Of a stretch of DNA of 64,000 nucleotides, positions 46,034 through 55,810 are shown piece by piece. Position 1 is the stretch's first letter; the number at the start of each line of letters is the position of its first letter. The stretch is from Gammaproteobacteria bacterium. Its GTDB lineage: Bacteria; Pseudomonadota; Gammaproteobacteria; HK1. The DNA is taken from contig JAJFJU010000012.1 of NCBI GenBank assembly GCA_021773645.1, positions 1 through 64,000 on the forward strand. The letters are read 5' to 3'. The notes beneath the pieces are model-generated. The model made no database searches and was not told the origin of the DNA. It saw only the letters and a program-made list of their open reading frames with translations. The position numbers and the translations under genes are program-made.

Positions 46034-46792
46034 TTATGTGGGCCCATCTTCTGCATCGATATCGCAGCCTTCGAGATCGGGTAACTCCACCTTTTCCACA
46101 TCGCCACCAAGCCGTTCCAGGGTTTTGCACATGAGCTCCATGCGGGTATCCATGGCGTGAATGTGATCCAACATGCGGTGTATGGCAGCGGCTACGGGGT
46201 CAGGTAGTTCCTTGGAGAGTCCGTAGGAATCAAAGCCCATCTTGCTGGCGATGGCCTGGCGTTGCTGATCTGCTTTACTACGTTTTTCTACTATCCTGCC
46301 GGGGATGCCGACTACCGTTGCACCGGCGGGAACCTCTTTGACCACCACGGCATTGGAGCCGACCCGCCCACCGTCACCGATCAGGATGGGTCCCAGAATC
46401 TTGGCGCCCGCTCCCACCACCACATTGTTGCCCAAGGTGGGATGACGTTTACCCTTGTCCCAAGAGGTGCCGCCCAGGGTGACGCCTTGGTAGAGGGTGC
46501 AGTCATCGCCCACTTCAGTGGTTTCACCGATGACTACCCCAAGTCCGTGATCGATGAAGAAACGCCTCCCAATGCGTGCCCCCGGATGAATCTCAATGCC
46601 GGTGATCCAGCGTGCGAACAGGGAGAATACCCGAGCCAGCCATTTCAACCCCCAGCCCCAGAGCTGGTGATTAATGCGGTGCATGATAATGGCGTGCACA
46701 CCGGGATAGGTGGTGATCACCTCGAACAGATTGCGGGCCGCCGGGTCACGCTCGAATACGCAGGCGAGATCTTCTTGTAGGTGTCTGAACAT
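46034..46792 (-). CDS. cysE: Serine O-acetyltransferase
   Basis: A 252-residue left-handed beta-helix enzyme making O-acetylserine for cysteine synthesis. Hexapeptide repeats include [20 protein letters not shown], then [15 protein letters not shown] and [18 protein letters not shown]. It is shorter than the 273-residue E. coli form at the N-terminus. The C-terminal tail is long and acidic ([17 protein letters not shown]). It lies 12 bases after valS and before iscR, the standard place for supplying cysteine sulfur to Isc. Confidence 0.94.
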   Translation of the reverse strand: MFRHLQEDLACVFERDPAARNLFEVITTYPGVHAIIMHRINHQLWGWGLKWLARVFSLFARWITGIEIHPGARIGRRFFIDHGLGVVIGETTEVGDDCTLYQGVTLGGTSWDKGKRHPTLGNNVVVGAGAKILGPILIGDGGRVGSNAVVVKEVPAGATVVGIPGRIVEKRSKADQQRQAIASKMGFDSYGLSKELPDPVAAAIHRMLDHIHAMDTRMELMCKTLERLGGDVEKVELPDLEGCDIDAEDGPT

Positions 46793-46804
46793 TCTAAGTC
46801 TGCT

Positions 46805-49657
46805 TTAAATTTGGGCCAGTCGTGCCAACTGTTGTCGCAGCTGTTCGATGGTTGCCGTGAGTTTTTCTACCCGTCCTCGTTCTTGCTCTATCACGGCAGC
46901 CGGTGCCCGTTCCACAAAGTTGGCGTTGCCCAACTTGCCCTCGCTACGTTTGAGGTCAGCTTGATGTTTTTCTATATCCCGGGCCAAGCGTTGGCTCTCT
47001 GCCGCTTTGTCGATGAGATCCGTCAGCGGAATGAGAATTTTCAATTCTTCCAGCAGCACCGTGGCGGATTCCGGGGCCTCGTCGCCGTCAGCCAGCCAAT
47101 TGATGCTTTCAAGGCGCGCCAGACTGAGGAGGCTTTCGCCATGGGCTTCAACTCGCTTTCGATCGAGGGCGGATCCCTGAGTCAACAACACCGGCACGCG
47201 GCGGGCGGGGGAAATATCCATCTCTCCACGCACCTGACGGATGCCGAGGATAAAGCCCTTGAGCCATTCGGTTTCCAGCTCGGCATTGGCATCAATCAGC
47301 GCGTCATTGGCGTGAGGATAAGGTTGACCCATGATGCTGGGGGAATGTTCTGATCGGGCCGTGGGCGCTTCGTTTGGCAGACCTTGGCGATCTGCCAGTG
47401 GTACCACCCGCTGCCAGATCTCCTCGGTGATGAAGGGAATGAGCGGATGGGCGATGCGCAGCAGGGATTCCAGCACCTGAATAAGGGTGTGTCGCACCAC
47501 TCGTGCACTGCTTTCATCCCCTGATAACAGCCGCGGTTTGCACAGCTCCAGATACCAGTCGCAGTATTCGTTCCAGGTAAATTCGTAGATGGCCTGGGCG
47601 GCCTGATCAAAGCGGTAATTGTCGATGGACTCGCGGACTTGGATGATGAGACGTTGCTGCAACGAAAGGATCCAGCGATCGGCTATGCCGAGCTCAACCC
47701 CAGGTTCAAGCGAGAGCGATCCTTTACCCTCGGTGTTCATGAGTACGAAGCGGGCGGCATTCCAGAGCTTGTTGCAGAAGTTTCGGTAGCCTTCAATGCG
47801 GCCGAGATCAAAACGGATGTCACGGCCAGTGGTGGCCAGCGAGCAGAAGGTAAAGCGCAGGGCATCGGTACCGAAGGCGGAGATGCCATCGGGAAAGTGT
47901 TTGCGGGTGGATTTCTCAATGCTTGGCGCCAGTTCTGGCTGCATCAGACCGGTGGTGCGCTTTTGTACCAGACTTTCCAGGTCGATGCCGTCGATGAGAT
48001 CCAGGGGATCGAGCACGTTGCCCTTGGACTTGGACATCTTGTTGCCATCGGCATCGCGTACCAGGCCGTGGATATAGACCTCGTGGAAGGGCACCTGACC
48101 ATCCATGAACTTCATGCCCATCATGATCATGCGGGCGACCCAGAAAAAGATTATGTCGAAGCCGGTGACCAGCACGTTGCCTGGGTAGAATTGTTCGAGT
48201 CGTTCAGTTTTTTGTGGCCACCCGAGGGTGGAAAAGGGCCACAATGCCGAGCTGAACCAGGTATCCAGCACGTCCTCATCCTGTCGCAAGGGATAGTCGG
48301 CGGATAGCTTGTGCTGATCACGGACTGCCTGCTCGTCACGGCCCACGTAGATATTGCCCTCAGCGTCATACCAGGCGGGAATTCGATGACCCCACCAGAT
48401 CTGGCGGCTGATGCACCAGTCCTGGATATTGTGCATCCAGTCGAAGTAGGTGTTTTTCCAGTTGTCGGGTACGAAGCGGATGCGTCCGTCTTCCACTGCC
48501 TTGATGGCAGGCTTCGCCAAAGGGCCGACCTTCACGTACCACTGGTCGGTAAGGAAGGGCTCGATGACTACGCCGGAGCGGTCGCCTCGAGGTACCGGCA
48601 AGCGGTGGTCCACGACTTTTTCCAGCAGCCCCAGGGCCTTCAGATCGGCAACGATCTGCTTACGGGCGGCAAAACGATCCATGCTGGTGTAGGCCGCGGG
48701 GATGAGCTGGCCTTCGTCCTCTTCATTGTCGCGGATGGCTGCGTCCACGGAGAGGATGTTGATCAGCCCACCATGGGGCTGGGAGGCGATGGAGCTCTCG
48801 TCCCGGTGGAGTTGCCACACGGCATAATCGTTGAAATCGTGGGCCGGGGTAATCTTGACACAACCGGTGCCAAACTCCGGGTCCGCGTGCTCGTCGGCGA
48901 TGACGGGGATACGCCGGCCGGTGAGTGGCAGTTCCACCAGCTCTCCAATCAGATGCCGATAGCGTTCATCTTCCGGGTTCACCGCTACCGCGCAGTCTCC
49001 GAGCATGGTTTCTGGGCGGGTGGTGGACACTGTGAGCTGCCCCTGACCGTTGCTCAGGGGATAGTGGATGTGCCACATGTGGCCGCTTTCTTCCTCAGAG
49101 ACCACTTCCAGATCCGAGACCGCGGTGTGGAGCTTGGGATCCCAGTTCACCAGCCGCTTGCCGCGGTAAATGAGGCCCTCTTCGTATAGACGCACGAAGA
49201 CTTCCCTGACCGCATCGGACATGCCTTCGTCCATGGTGAAGCGCTCGTTGGCCCAGTCCAGGGACGAACCCAGGCGGCGTAACTGGCGGGTGATATTGCC
49301 GCCGGATTCCTCGCGCCATGCCCAGATACGGTCGATAAAGGCATCCCGTCCTAGATCATGCCGTGTCTTGCCCTCTGTATTGAGCTGACGCTCCACCACC
49401 ATCTGGGTGGCAATGCCGGCGTGGTCGGCACCTGGCTGCCACAAGGTTGGCCGCCCATTCATGCGTTGGTAGCGGATTAGGGCATCCATGATGGTGTTAT
49501 TAAAGCCATGCCCCATATGCAGGCTGCCGGTCACATTGGGGGGTGGGATCATAATGCAGTAGGGGGTGCCCTCGCCGCTGGGTTCAAACCGGCCTTGCTG
49601 CTCCCAGCTTTGGTACCACTTGGTTTCGATCTTTTCGGGGGTGTAGGTCTTATCCAT
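46805..49657 (-). CDS. valS: Valyl-tRNA synthetase
   Basis: A 950-residue class I synthetase. The ATG at 49657 gives [11 protein letters not shown], the family start; the open frame extends upstream without similarity. The HIGH-type motif is [13 protein letters not shown] (38-50) and KMSKS lies near 540 ([15 protein letters not shown]). The C-terminal coiled coil (about 880-950) is present. The start overlaps the end of the preceding small gene by eight bases. Confidence 0.96.
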   Translation of the reverse strand: MDKTYTPEKIETKWYQSWEQQGRFEPSGEGTPYCIMIPPPNVTGSLHMGHGFNNTIMDALIRYQRMNGRPTLWQPGADHAGIATQMVVERQLNTEGKTRHDLGRDAFIDRIWAWREESGGNITRQLRRLGSSLDWANERFTMDEGMSDAVREVFVRLYEEGLIYRGKRLVNWDPKLHTAVSDLEVVSEEESGHMWHIHYPLSNGQGQLTVSTTRPETMLGDCAVAVNPEDERYRHLIGELVELPLTGRRIPVIADEHADPEFGTGCVKITPAHDFNDYAVWQLHRDESSIASQPHGGLINILSVDAAIRDNEEDEGQLIPAAYTSMDRFAARKQIVADLKALGLLEKVVDHRLPVPRGDRSGVVIEPFLTDQWYVKVGPLAKPAIKAVEDGRIRFVPDNWKNTYFDWMHNIQDWCISRQIWWGHRIPAWYDAEGNIYVGRDEQAVRDQHKLSADYPLRQDEDVLDTWFSSALWPFSTLGWPQKTERLEQFYPGNVLVTGFDIIFFWVARMIMMGMKFMDGQVPFHEVYIHGLVRDADGNKMSKSKGNVLDPLDLIDGIDLESLVQKRTTGLMQPELAPSIEKSTRKHFPDGISAFGTDALRFTFCSLATTGRDIRFDLGRIEGYRNFCNKLWNAARFVLMNTEGKGSLSLEPGVELGIADRWILSLQQRLIIQVRESIDNYRFDQAAQAIYEFTWNEYCDWYLELCKPRLLSGDESSARVVRHTLIQVLESLLRIAHPLIPFITEEIWQRVVPLADRQGLPNEAPTARSEHSPSIMGQPYPHANDALIDANAELETEWLKGFILGIRQVRGEMDISPARRVPVLLTQGSALDRKRVEAHGESLLSLARLESINWLADGDEAPESATVLLEELKILIPLTDLIDKAAESQRLARDIEKHQADLKRSEGKLGNANFVERAPAAVIEQERGRVEKLTATIEQLRQQLARLAQI

Positions 49658-50174
49658 TACGCGGGGTCTTCGTTGTGTCTGTGGGCAAGGTGCCGCTCTC
49701 GCTCGTCCCCGAGCTTTGCGGCATAAGCCCATCTCTGGGCAAAATTTCGTCGAGTATTTCTGGTAATACGATATCGAGGTGCTGTTCCAGGCGGGTAAGG
49801 ATTTCCTTGCTGATGTCTTGCAGCGCCGATTCAAAGCCACACTGAACGATCACCTCAATCTCGCTGGCCAGCCGCTGACGTACTTGTTTGCGGATCTCGG
49901 CAATCTCTGGGCTACCACGGCGTTCATTCCATGAGCCATCACTGGCCTCTAGGTTCGGATCGCCGGGCATGACGATATCCTGGAGCAGGGGCAGCTCGCC
50001 TTCGTTATTCGCCGTATTGTCGTCGGCTGCCAGGGTAAAATTTTCCGCCTCGTTTGGTGACGAAACCGATGATCCGTCCAGCATGCCTTCTAGGGCATCA
50101 ATTGCCTGGTGCAGCGATTCGTCACCGTTTTCGGTGCTTTCGTCGTCAGCCGCTAATGTGGGTTCTTTGTTCAT
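49650..50174 (-). CDS. Acidic hypothetical protein between holC and valS
   Basis: A 174-residue protein that I do not recognise. The first 85 residues are very acidic and low-complexity, with two similar stretches ([16 protein letters not shown] and [16 protein letters not shown]). The region 90-150 is predicted helical ([19 protein letters not shown]). The end is Ser/Thr-rich. No signal peptide or membrane segment is seen. It lies six bases after holC and overlaps valS by eight bases, so it is translated with them. The second half could mediate multimerisation. Confidence 0.7.
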   Translation of the reverse strand: MNKEPTLAADDESTENGDESLHQAIDALEGMLDGSSVSSPNEAENFTLAADDNTANNEGELPLLQDIVMPGDPNLEASDGSWNERRGSPEIAEIRKQVRQRLASEIEVIVQCGFESALQDISKEILTRLEQHLDIVLPEILDEILPRDGLMPQSSGTSESGTLPTDTTKTPRNG

Positions 50175-50180
50175 GGTTGT

Positions 50181-50600
50181 TCAGAGTTTGTGAATAATCG
50201 GGGTGATTTCTCGGGTCTGATAGTCACGGTAACGGCTTCTGCCAGCTTGCAGGCTGTCGTCGTCTCCAGCCACGGGCTCTAGTATTCGCTTGAAGTGGCT
50301 GAAAAAATCGGGGATGCCGTCACCACAGTTGACCAGTACTTCGGCCGCTTGGCTGGGTGCCGCGCCCTGCCCAACACATACTGAGACTGTGTTGTCCTGC
50401 TCTACGGCCAGCGCATGGGGAACGAAACTGCCCTGACTAAAGGTCCAGAGCAGCTTGTCTATCTGCGCTGCAGCGGCCTCCGAGGAGGTATGTATAAAAA
50501 CGGTGTTGCCCTCTTTCCATGCCTTTTCCGCCAGCCGGCAGGCCAGCCGCACGGCATCGTCTTGCTTGCTCTCAAGTATGTAGAAATCGACTTGGGTCAT
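50181..50600 (-). CDS. holC: DNA polymerase III chi subunit
   Basis: A 139-residue chi subunit, which links the clamp loader to single-stranded-DNA-binding protein. The ATG at 50600 starts MTQVDFYILESKQDDAVRLA, the usual chi beginning; the open frame continues upstream into the end of pepA. The Rossmann-like core and VLVNCGDGIPDFFSHFKRILE match the family. It follows pepA by 73 bases, and the pepA-holC-valS order is conserved. Confidence 0.9.
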   Translation of the reverse strand: MTQVDFYILESKQDDAVRLACRLAEKAWKEGNTVFIHTSSEAAAAQIDKLLWTFSQGSFVPHALAVEQDNTVSVCVGQGAAPSQAAEVLVNCGDGIPDFFSHFKRILEPVAGDDDSLQAGRSRYRDYQTREITPIIHKL

Positions 50601-50673
50601 TTTGTGTATGGATGCACTTATGCCACGACGGCAGGGATGCCGAAGAGTGGCCCTTGCGTTGGCCGGGGAGCCG

Positions 50674-52185
50674 TCATTGGTCCAAAGAACCATCTTTGGC
50701 TACTTGGCAATGCGCCAGCAAGAAGCGGGTTAACAGAGGTACAGGGCGTCCGGTGGCCCCCTTCTCGGCACCGGATTTCCATGCGGTGCCGGCGATATCC
50801 AGATGTGCCCAGTGTTGATCAGTGGTAAAGCGAGAGAGAAAGGCGGCTGCGGTAATAGCGCCACCATGACGGCCACCAATATTCGCCATATCAGCAAAAT
50901 TGCTCTTTAGCTGGTCCTGATATTCATCCCACAGGGGCATTTCCCAAGCCCGGTCCAGACTGTAATTTCCAGCCTTTAACAGCGCGGTGGCCAGTGGGGG
51001 ATGATTACTGAACAAGCCCGAGGGATGGGCGCCCAGAGCGACCACACAGGCTCCCGTGAGGGTGGCCACGTCGATGACTAACTCGGGTTTGAAGCGCGCG
51101 GCATAGCTCAAGCTATCACACAAGATCAGGCGGCCCTCGGCATCGGTATTGAGGATTTCTACGGTCTGGCCAGACAGGGTGGTGACCACATCGCCGGGCT
51201 TGCTGGCATTGCCATCGGGCAGGTTTTCCGTAGCTGGAATCAGCGCCACCAGATTAAGCGGCAGTTGCATTTCGATTGCCGCGGCCATGGTGCCTAGCAC
51301 GGTGGCGGCACCGCACATATCAAACTTCATTTCATCCATGGCGGCACCCGGTTTGAGGGAGATGCCGCCGGAGTCAAAGGTGACTCCTTTGCCTACCAGT
51401 GCCACGGGTTTTTGGCGAGCTTTCGCACCTTTATATTGAATAATGATGAGTTGCGGAGGGGTCCGGCTGCCTTGGGCCACCGAGAGCAGCGCGCCCATGC
51501 CCAGTTTCTTCATAGCCGCTTCATTCAGTGCTCGAACGGTTACGGATTTATTGCCACGGGCAATTTTCCGCGCTTCCTTGAGCAGGTAGTTCGGGGTGCA
51601 GATATTGGCCGGTAGGTTGGCGAGATCGCGAGCGAGTTCCACGCCATGGGCGGTGGCCACCGCCTGTGCGAGACTCTTCTTGGCGGCGGACAACTCTTTG
51701 CGCGCTACCAGCAAGCAGGCTCGGCGGAGGCTAGGCTGCTTGGGTGCTTTGCTTTTAAGGCGATCAAATCGATACAGGGTCTGCTGCGCGACGGTGACGA
51801 TCTGGTTTATCTTCCAGGCCGTATCGCGTCCCGTTACATCCAGTTCACTAAGCTGCAACATGGCCTCGCGGGCACCACTGCCAGCCAGTGCCTTAAAGGT
51901 GCATTGCAGCAATTTCCCAAAGGCTCGGTCATTAAGCGCGCCCTCTGGACCTGCGCCTACCAATAACAGGCGCTGGCAGGGGATGCCGGGGACAGCGTGC
52001 AACATGAGGCTTTGGCCCAGTTGGCCTGGCAGGTCACCATTTTTGATGATCTTGCGAAGATAGCCGTCTGTTGCCTGGTCGATGGTCGCGGTAGCGGCGG
52101 GCAGTTTGCCGTTTTCATGTACGCCGAGCACTAAACAAGAGGTCCGTGGTGCGGCAGAGGGGCAGCTTTTGACGCTAAATTCCAT
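50674..52185 (-). CDS. pepA: Leucyl aminopeptidase (cytosol aminopeptidase)
   Basis: A 503-residue M17 metallopeptidase that removes N-terminal residues; in E. coli it also binds DNA at cer and carAB. Zinc and catalytic blocks are GKGVTFDSGGISLKPG near 265 and the signature NTDAEGRL near 345. Length is normal. It is the first gene of the long minus-strand run and divergent from lptF. Confidence 0.96.
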   Translation of the reverse strand: MEFSVKSCPSAAPRTSCLVLGVHENGKLPAATATIDQATDGYLRKIIKNGDLPGQLGQSLMLHAVPGIPCQRLLLVGAGPEGALNDRAFGKLLQCTFKALAGSGAREAMLQLSELDVTGRDTAWKINQIVTVAQQTLYRFDRLKSKAPKQPSLRRACLLVARKELSAAKKSLAQAVATAHGVELARDLANLPANICTPNYLLKEARKIARGNKSVTVRALNEAAMKKLGMGALLSVAQGSRTPPQLIIIQYKGAKARQKPVALVGKGVTFDSGGISLKPGAAMDEMKFDMCGAATVLGTMAAAIEMQLPLNLVALIPATENLPDGNASKPGDVVTTLSGQTVEILNTDAEGRLILCDSLSYAARFKPELVIDVATLTGACVVALGAHPSGLFSNHPPLATALLKAGNYSLDRAWEMPLWDEYQDQLKSNFADMANIGGRHGGAITAAAFLSRFTTDQHWAHLDIAGTAWKSGAEKGATGRPVPLLTRFLLAHCQVAKDGSLDQ

Positions 52186-52569
52186 CTCTAATCCTGGTGT
52201 TGTGTGGGTATTTGTGGCGGCGATGGTGGTGACCGACGAAATAGATTATTCGGGGTGTCGTAACGCCATGCTGTTACAATCTGGGCTTGTAAAAAAAGGC
52301 CCTATTGCTGCCGCGCCAGAGTGTATTCCCTTGTACAAGGGCTGCCAAGCGGGTACCAGCAGCTCAATCAATCAAGGAGCCGCCAAGCGGGCACTACTCT
52401 TGCGACATACAGAACTTCTTGCGACATACGGCATTCGTCGCTCTTGCACATCCTCGGCAATTGTTCCTGCATTGCCCTACTACCGCGCATCCATGTGCTT
52501 TACGACATGGCCGCTCCCGGGCTCCCTGCCCTTCGCGGCATAAATCCATCCCTGGATAAAAGTACATCC
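52186..52569. other. Divergent pepA-lptF intergenic region, rich in repeats
   Basis: A 384-base gap. An open frame runs through it into lptF but shows no protein-like sequence. It contains a 14-bp palindrome CCCTTGTACAAGGG (52328-52341), a GCCAAGCGGG pair (52344 and 52382), a tandem CTTGCGACATAC (52399 and 52418, period 19) and the dispersed repeat listed separately. Promoters for both genes must lie here. Confidence 0.6.
52431..52556 (-). repeat. Dispersed palindromic repeat, compound locus C
   Basis: Inverted relative to loci A and B. Read on the minus strand, 52514-52556 gives CCAGGGATGGATTTATG-CCGCGAAG, then a GGGCAGGGAGCCC core, then GGGAGCGGCCATGTCG. A second, partial unit follows at 52431-52512, with a GCACATGGATGCGC core and ending near CGTCGC on the plus strand. 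It finishes 13 bases before the lptF start codon. Confidence 0.7.
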
Positions 52570-53694
52570 ATGTACAAAATTATTAGCCGTTATCTATTTC
52601 GTGAAGTGGCCTACACCCTGGCAGCGGTGGGCAGTGTGCTGATTCTCATTTTTGTCAGTCATCGCTTGGTGCGCATACTGGCCGAAGCAGCGGTGGGGCG
52701 GATTTCCAGTGATCTGGTGTTGCAACTGCTAGGACTCAAGCTGGTGAGTAGCTTAGGCTTTCTGCTGCCGCTGATTTTTTTCCTGGCAGTTATTCTGGCC
52801 CTTGGGCGTTTGCACCGGGATTCGGAGATTACCGCCATCCGTGCTAGTGGTCTCGGCATGATGCGGCTAGTACGCGTCGTGGGTGTGCTGGGTGTGCTTT
52901 TCGCCGTGCCTGTTGCCGTATTGACGCTTTATTTTTCACCACAAGCCCGTACGACGGTGCAGGAGATCTACCTGCAGGCAAAAGATTCCCCCAGTCTGGG
53001 AGGCATCCAGGCGGGTCGCTTTACCGAGTTTGCCGATGGCGAACAGGTGCTCTATGTGGAGCGGGTGCTGCCGGCCGAGGCCAGGATGGAAGGGGTTTTT
53101 GCCCAGGCCCAGGGCTCTAACGGCAGTGCGCGTATGGATGTGCTTTATGCACAGCGTGCGGCCCAGCAGGTGATGGAAAATGGTGACCGCTTTATGGTTA
53201 TGGAGGAGGGTTATCGCTATGGCGGTGAGCCTGGTGGGGCGGACTACGTCATCACCCATTTCCGCACCCATGGCCTGCGCATTGAAGAGGAAGCCGTCGG
53301 TACTTTGCATCGCAAACTCTCGGCCTGGGGCAGTGATGAATTGGTGGGGAGTGAAAACTCCGCTCATATTGCCGAGCTGCAGTGGCGTATTTCACTACCG
53401 CTTTCGGTCATCATTCTCTCGGTGCTGGCGGTGCCGTTGTCGCAAAGCGCACCCCGGCAAGGGAAATATGCACGCTTCTTTACAGCAGTGGTGGTGTATT
53501 TTTGTTACACCAACTTGCTCGGGGTGGCGCGTAGCCTGGTAGAGCGGGGAGAGCTGGGTACCATCATTGGGCTGGGCTGGGTCCATCTGGGCTTTGCTCT
53601 GGTGAGCTTTGGTCTGCTGTTTTATCACCGCTCAGGGCAGTGGCACTGGGCTGCAATACGGCGGCGCTGGCGACGGGCCAGAGATAGCGCATGA
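52570..53694 (+). CDS. lptF: Lipopolysaccharide export permease LptF
   Basis: A 374-residue inner-membrane protein with six membrane helices and a periplasmic domain between the third and fourth. With LptG and the LptB ATPase it extracts lipopolysaccharide for transport. The ATG at 52570 starts MYKIISRYLFREVAYTLAAV, the usual form. AIRASGLGMMRLVRV contains the coupling-helix region. It overlaps lptG by four bases (ATGA). Confidence 0.94.
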   Translation: MYKIISRYLFREVAYTLAAVGSVLILIFVSHRLVRILAEAAVGRISSDLVLQLLGLKLVSSLGFLLPLIFFLAVILALGRLHRDSEITAIRASGLGMMRLVRVVGVLGVLFAVPVAVLTLYFSPQARTTVQEIYLQAKDSPSLGGIQAGRFTEFADGEQVLYVERVLPAEARMEGVFAQAQGSNGSARMDVLYAQRAAQQVMENGDRFMVMEEGYRYGGEPGGADYVITHFRTHGLRIEEEAVGTLHRKLSAWGSDELVGSENSAHIAELQWRISLPLSVIILSVLAVPLSQSAPRQGKYARFFTAVVVYFCYTNLLGVARSLVERGELGTIIGLGWVHLGFALVSFGLLFYHRSGQWHWAAIRRRWRRARDSA

Positions 53695-54755
53695 AGATCC
53701 TCGACCGCTACATAGGCAAGCAGGTACTTAGCAGCAGTTTGCTGGTGCTAATGGTGCTGGTCGGCTTATTTACCTTTATCGACCTGGTGGATGATCTCGG
53801 TACCGTGGGGCGGGGCACTTACAGCTTGGGCCAAGCCTTGGAATACCAGTTGCTACGTCTGCCTCGACGCAGCTTCGATCTGTTTCCGCTGGCGGCCATG
53901 GTGGGCAGCGTTGTGGGTTTGGGTGGCTTAGCGGCTAGCGGGGAATTAACCGTTATACGCACCTCCGGTGTTTCACTGAGGCGTTTGTTGCTGGCGGTGC
54001 TCAAGGCTGCTGCTTTGATCATGCTGCTGGTATTGGCCATCGGTGAGTTATTGGCACCGGTGAGTGAGCGTATTGCTCAGCAGCAGCGTTCACTGGCGAT
54101 CACCGGGCAGATGGCTTTGCGTACCGCCAACGGTTTTTGGATCCGCGATGGTCGCAGCTTTATCCATGTGCGAAAGCTGCTTTCCGGGGATGAGGTGGCT
54201 GATCTCTATATCTACGAGTTTGATAAGGACAACCGCCTGCGGGTGGTCACTAAGGCAGATCATGCGCGTTTCCAGGACGATAAGTGGTTGTTAGAGGATA
54301 TTTTGCAAAGTCGCATCGGTGATGACCGGGTGGCGGGGAACAAGATTGCCAGCGCCGCTTGGAATTCACTCTTCGTGCCTGAGCTGGTGGAAGTGGTCTC
54401 GGTAAAACCCGAGAGCCTTTCTGCCTTAGGACTCTACCGTTACCTCGATTATTTGCGCGATAACGGACTTAGTACCGAGCGTTACGAAGTCGCCTTCTGG
54501 GGCAAGCTGGTCTATCCACTGGCCACCGGGGTGATGATCTTTCTCGGGGTGGCAATGGTGTTGGGTCAGCTTGGGGCGGCCACCATGGGTACCCGTATGT
54601 TGGTAGGCGCTTTGGTAGGGATTGGCTTTCACACCGCACATCAAACTTCCGTGCAAATGGGCGTGGTTTACGGTCTTAGCCCCTTTTTCAGTACCTTGAC
54701 GCCTACGCTGTTGTTTCTCGGGGTGGGCCTGTGGATGCTGCGTAGTACGCGCTAG
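53691..54755 (+). CDS. lptG: Lipopolysaccharide export permease LptG
   Basis: A 354-residue partner of LptF with the same YjgP/YjgQ fold: three helices, a periplasmic domain at about 130-260, and three more helices. It begins MKILDRYIGKQVLSSSLLVL, and VIRTSGVSLRRLLLAVLKA is its coupling region. Translation is coupled to lptF. Its TAG stop lies in CTAG, which is also the stop of the convergent RDD gene. Confidence 0.94.
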   Translation: MKILDRYIGKQVLSSSLLVLMVLVGLFTFIDLVDDLGTVGRGTYSLGQALEYQLLRLPRRSFDLFPLAAMVGSVVGLGGLAASGELTVIRTSGVSLRRLLLAVLKAAALIMLLVLAIGELLAPVSERIAQQQRSLAITGQMALRTANGFWIRDGRSFIHVRKLLSGDEVADLYIYEFDKDNRLRVVTKADHARFQDDKWLLEDILQSRIGDDRVAGNKIASAAWNSLFVPELVEVVSVKPESLSALGLYRYLDYLRDNGLSTERYEVAFWGKLVYPLATGVMIFLGVAMVLGQLGAATMGTRMLVGALVGIGFHTAHQTSVQMGVVYGLSPFFSTLTPTLLFLGVGLWMLRSTR

Positions 54756-55204
54756 CGCTGCTTCTTCTTGGCGTCCGGTTTTGCCATCAGCATCAGGGTC
54801 GTGCCGGAGCACCGATCGTGGGCGGTGCGCTGCTCACTGTCGATAAATGCCCATAGAAAACCCAGCCCGCCCGCGAACAAACCGACAGTGGCACATAGAA
54901 ATCGGTAACCCGCTTGCCGCCAGTCGGGCAGGGCGTCATTTTGGCCCTGAATCCGTACGCGCCAACAGCGCATCCCCGGGGTTTGGCCGGCGCGTGTCCA
55001 GAACCAGCCAAAATAGATATAGGCGATGGTCATGAGGTAGAGGCTGTAGCCCGGATGGCCGGTGCGGATGGCGTGGCCGCCGGTTATAAAAAGCAGCGGC
55101 ACGGTGGCGCAAAAGAGGATGGCGATCAATAGCATAGCGTCGTAAAGAATCATTGCTAGATAGCGCAATGGCCCCGGTTGCTGTGGGTTTCCCCCATCGG
55201 TCAT
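54752..55204 (-). CDS. RDD family membrane protein
   Basis: A 150-residue inner-membrane protein with three predicted helices. The conserved Arg and Asp of the RDD domain are at R14 and D22 (LRYLAMILYD), and a third Asp lies in AFIDSEQRTAHDRCSG. RDD proteins are of mixed or unknown function; some are ion transporters. It lies eight bases after dcd and overlaps lptG tail-to-tail by four bases. Confidence 0.85.
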   Translation of the reverse strand: MTDGGNPQQPGPLRYLAMILYDAMLLIAILFCATVPLLFITGGHAIRTGHPGYSLYLMTIAYIYFGWFWTRAGQTPGMRCWRVRIQGQNDALPDWRQAGYRFLCATVGLFAGGLGFLWAFIDSEQRTAHDRCSGTTLMLMAKPDAKKKQR

Positions 55205-55212
55205 GGCCGGCT

Positions 55213-55779
55213 TCAGGCCTTGGGCAGGGTCACGCCCCGTTGTCCCTGATATTTGCCGCCACGATCCTTGTAGGAGGTTTCACAGGCCTCGTCGGATTCA
55301 AAAAACAGCACCTGCGCAACCCCTTCATTGGCGTAGATCTTGGCCGGTAGCGGGGAGGTGTTGGAGAATTCCAGGGTGACGTGTCCTTCCCATTCCGGCT
55401 CTAGCGGGGTGACGTTGACGATGATGCCGCAACGCGCGTAGGTGGATTTCCCCAAGCACAGGGTGAGGATATTGCGCGGGATGCGGAAGTATTCCACCGT
55501 GCGTGCTAGTGCAAAGGAGTTGGGCGGGATGATGCACACATCGGACTTGATATCGACGAAGCTGTTGGCATCAAAATTTTTCGGGTCTACGACTGCCGAG
55601 TTGATGTTGGTGAAGATCTTGAACTCATCGGCACAACGCACATCGTAGCCGTAGCTGGAGGTGCCGTAGGAGATCACCCGGGCATTATCCTGTTCGCGAA
55701 CCTGGCCGGGCTCAAAGGGCTCGATGAGGCCGTGTTTGCTTGCTGTTTCGCGGATCCAGCGATCTGATTTAATGGTCAT
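55213..55779 (-). CDS. dcd: dCTP deaminase
   Basis: A 188-residue trimeric enzyme that makes dUTP from dCTP for thymidylate synthesis. The start [17 protein letters not shown] and the active-site region [19 protein letters not shown], with the catalytic glutamate, match the family, as does the Gly-rich tail KYQGQRG. It lies 31 bases after mrp on the same strand. Confidence 0.96.
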   Translation of the reverse strand: MTIKSDRWIRETASKHGLIEPFEPGQVREQDNARVISYGTSSYGYDVRCADEFKIFTNINSAVVDPKNFDANSFVDIKSDVCIIPPNSFALARTVEYFRIPRNILTLCLGKSTYARCGIIVNVTPLEPEWEGHVTLEFSNTSPLPAKIYANEGVAQVLFFESDEACETSYKDRGGKYQGQRGVTLPKA

Positions 55780-55810
55780 TGATGGTCTCTAAGCTAGCAT
55801 GAGCTTTTTG

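Noticed and set aside
49658-49840. N-terminal extension of ValS by 61 residues
   Set aside because: It lies in another frame of the upstream gene, has no family similarity, and the standard start at 49657 fits.
52321-52569. N-terminal extension of LptF by 83 residues
   Set aside because: It is translated repeat DNA; LptF normally starts MYKIISRYLF just before its first membrane helix.
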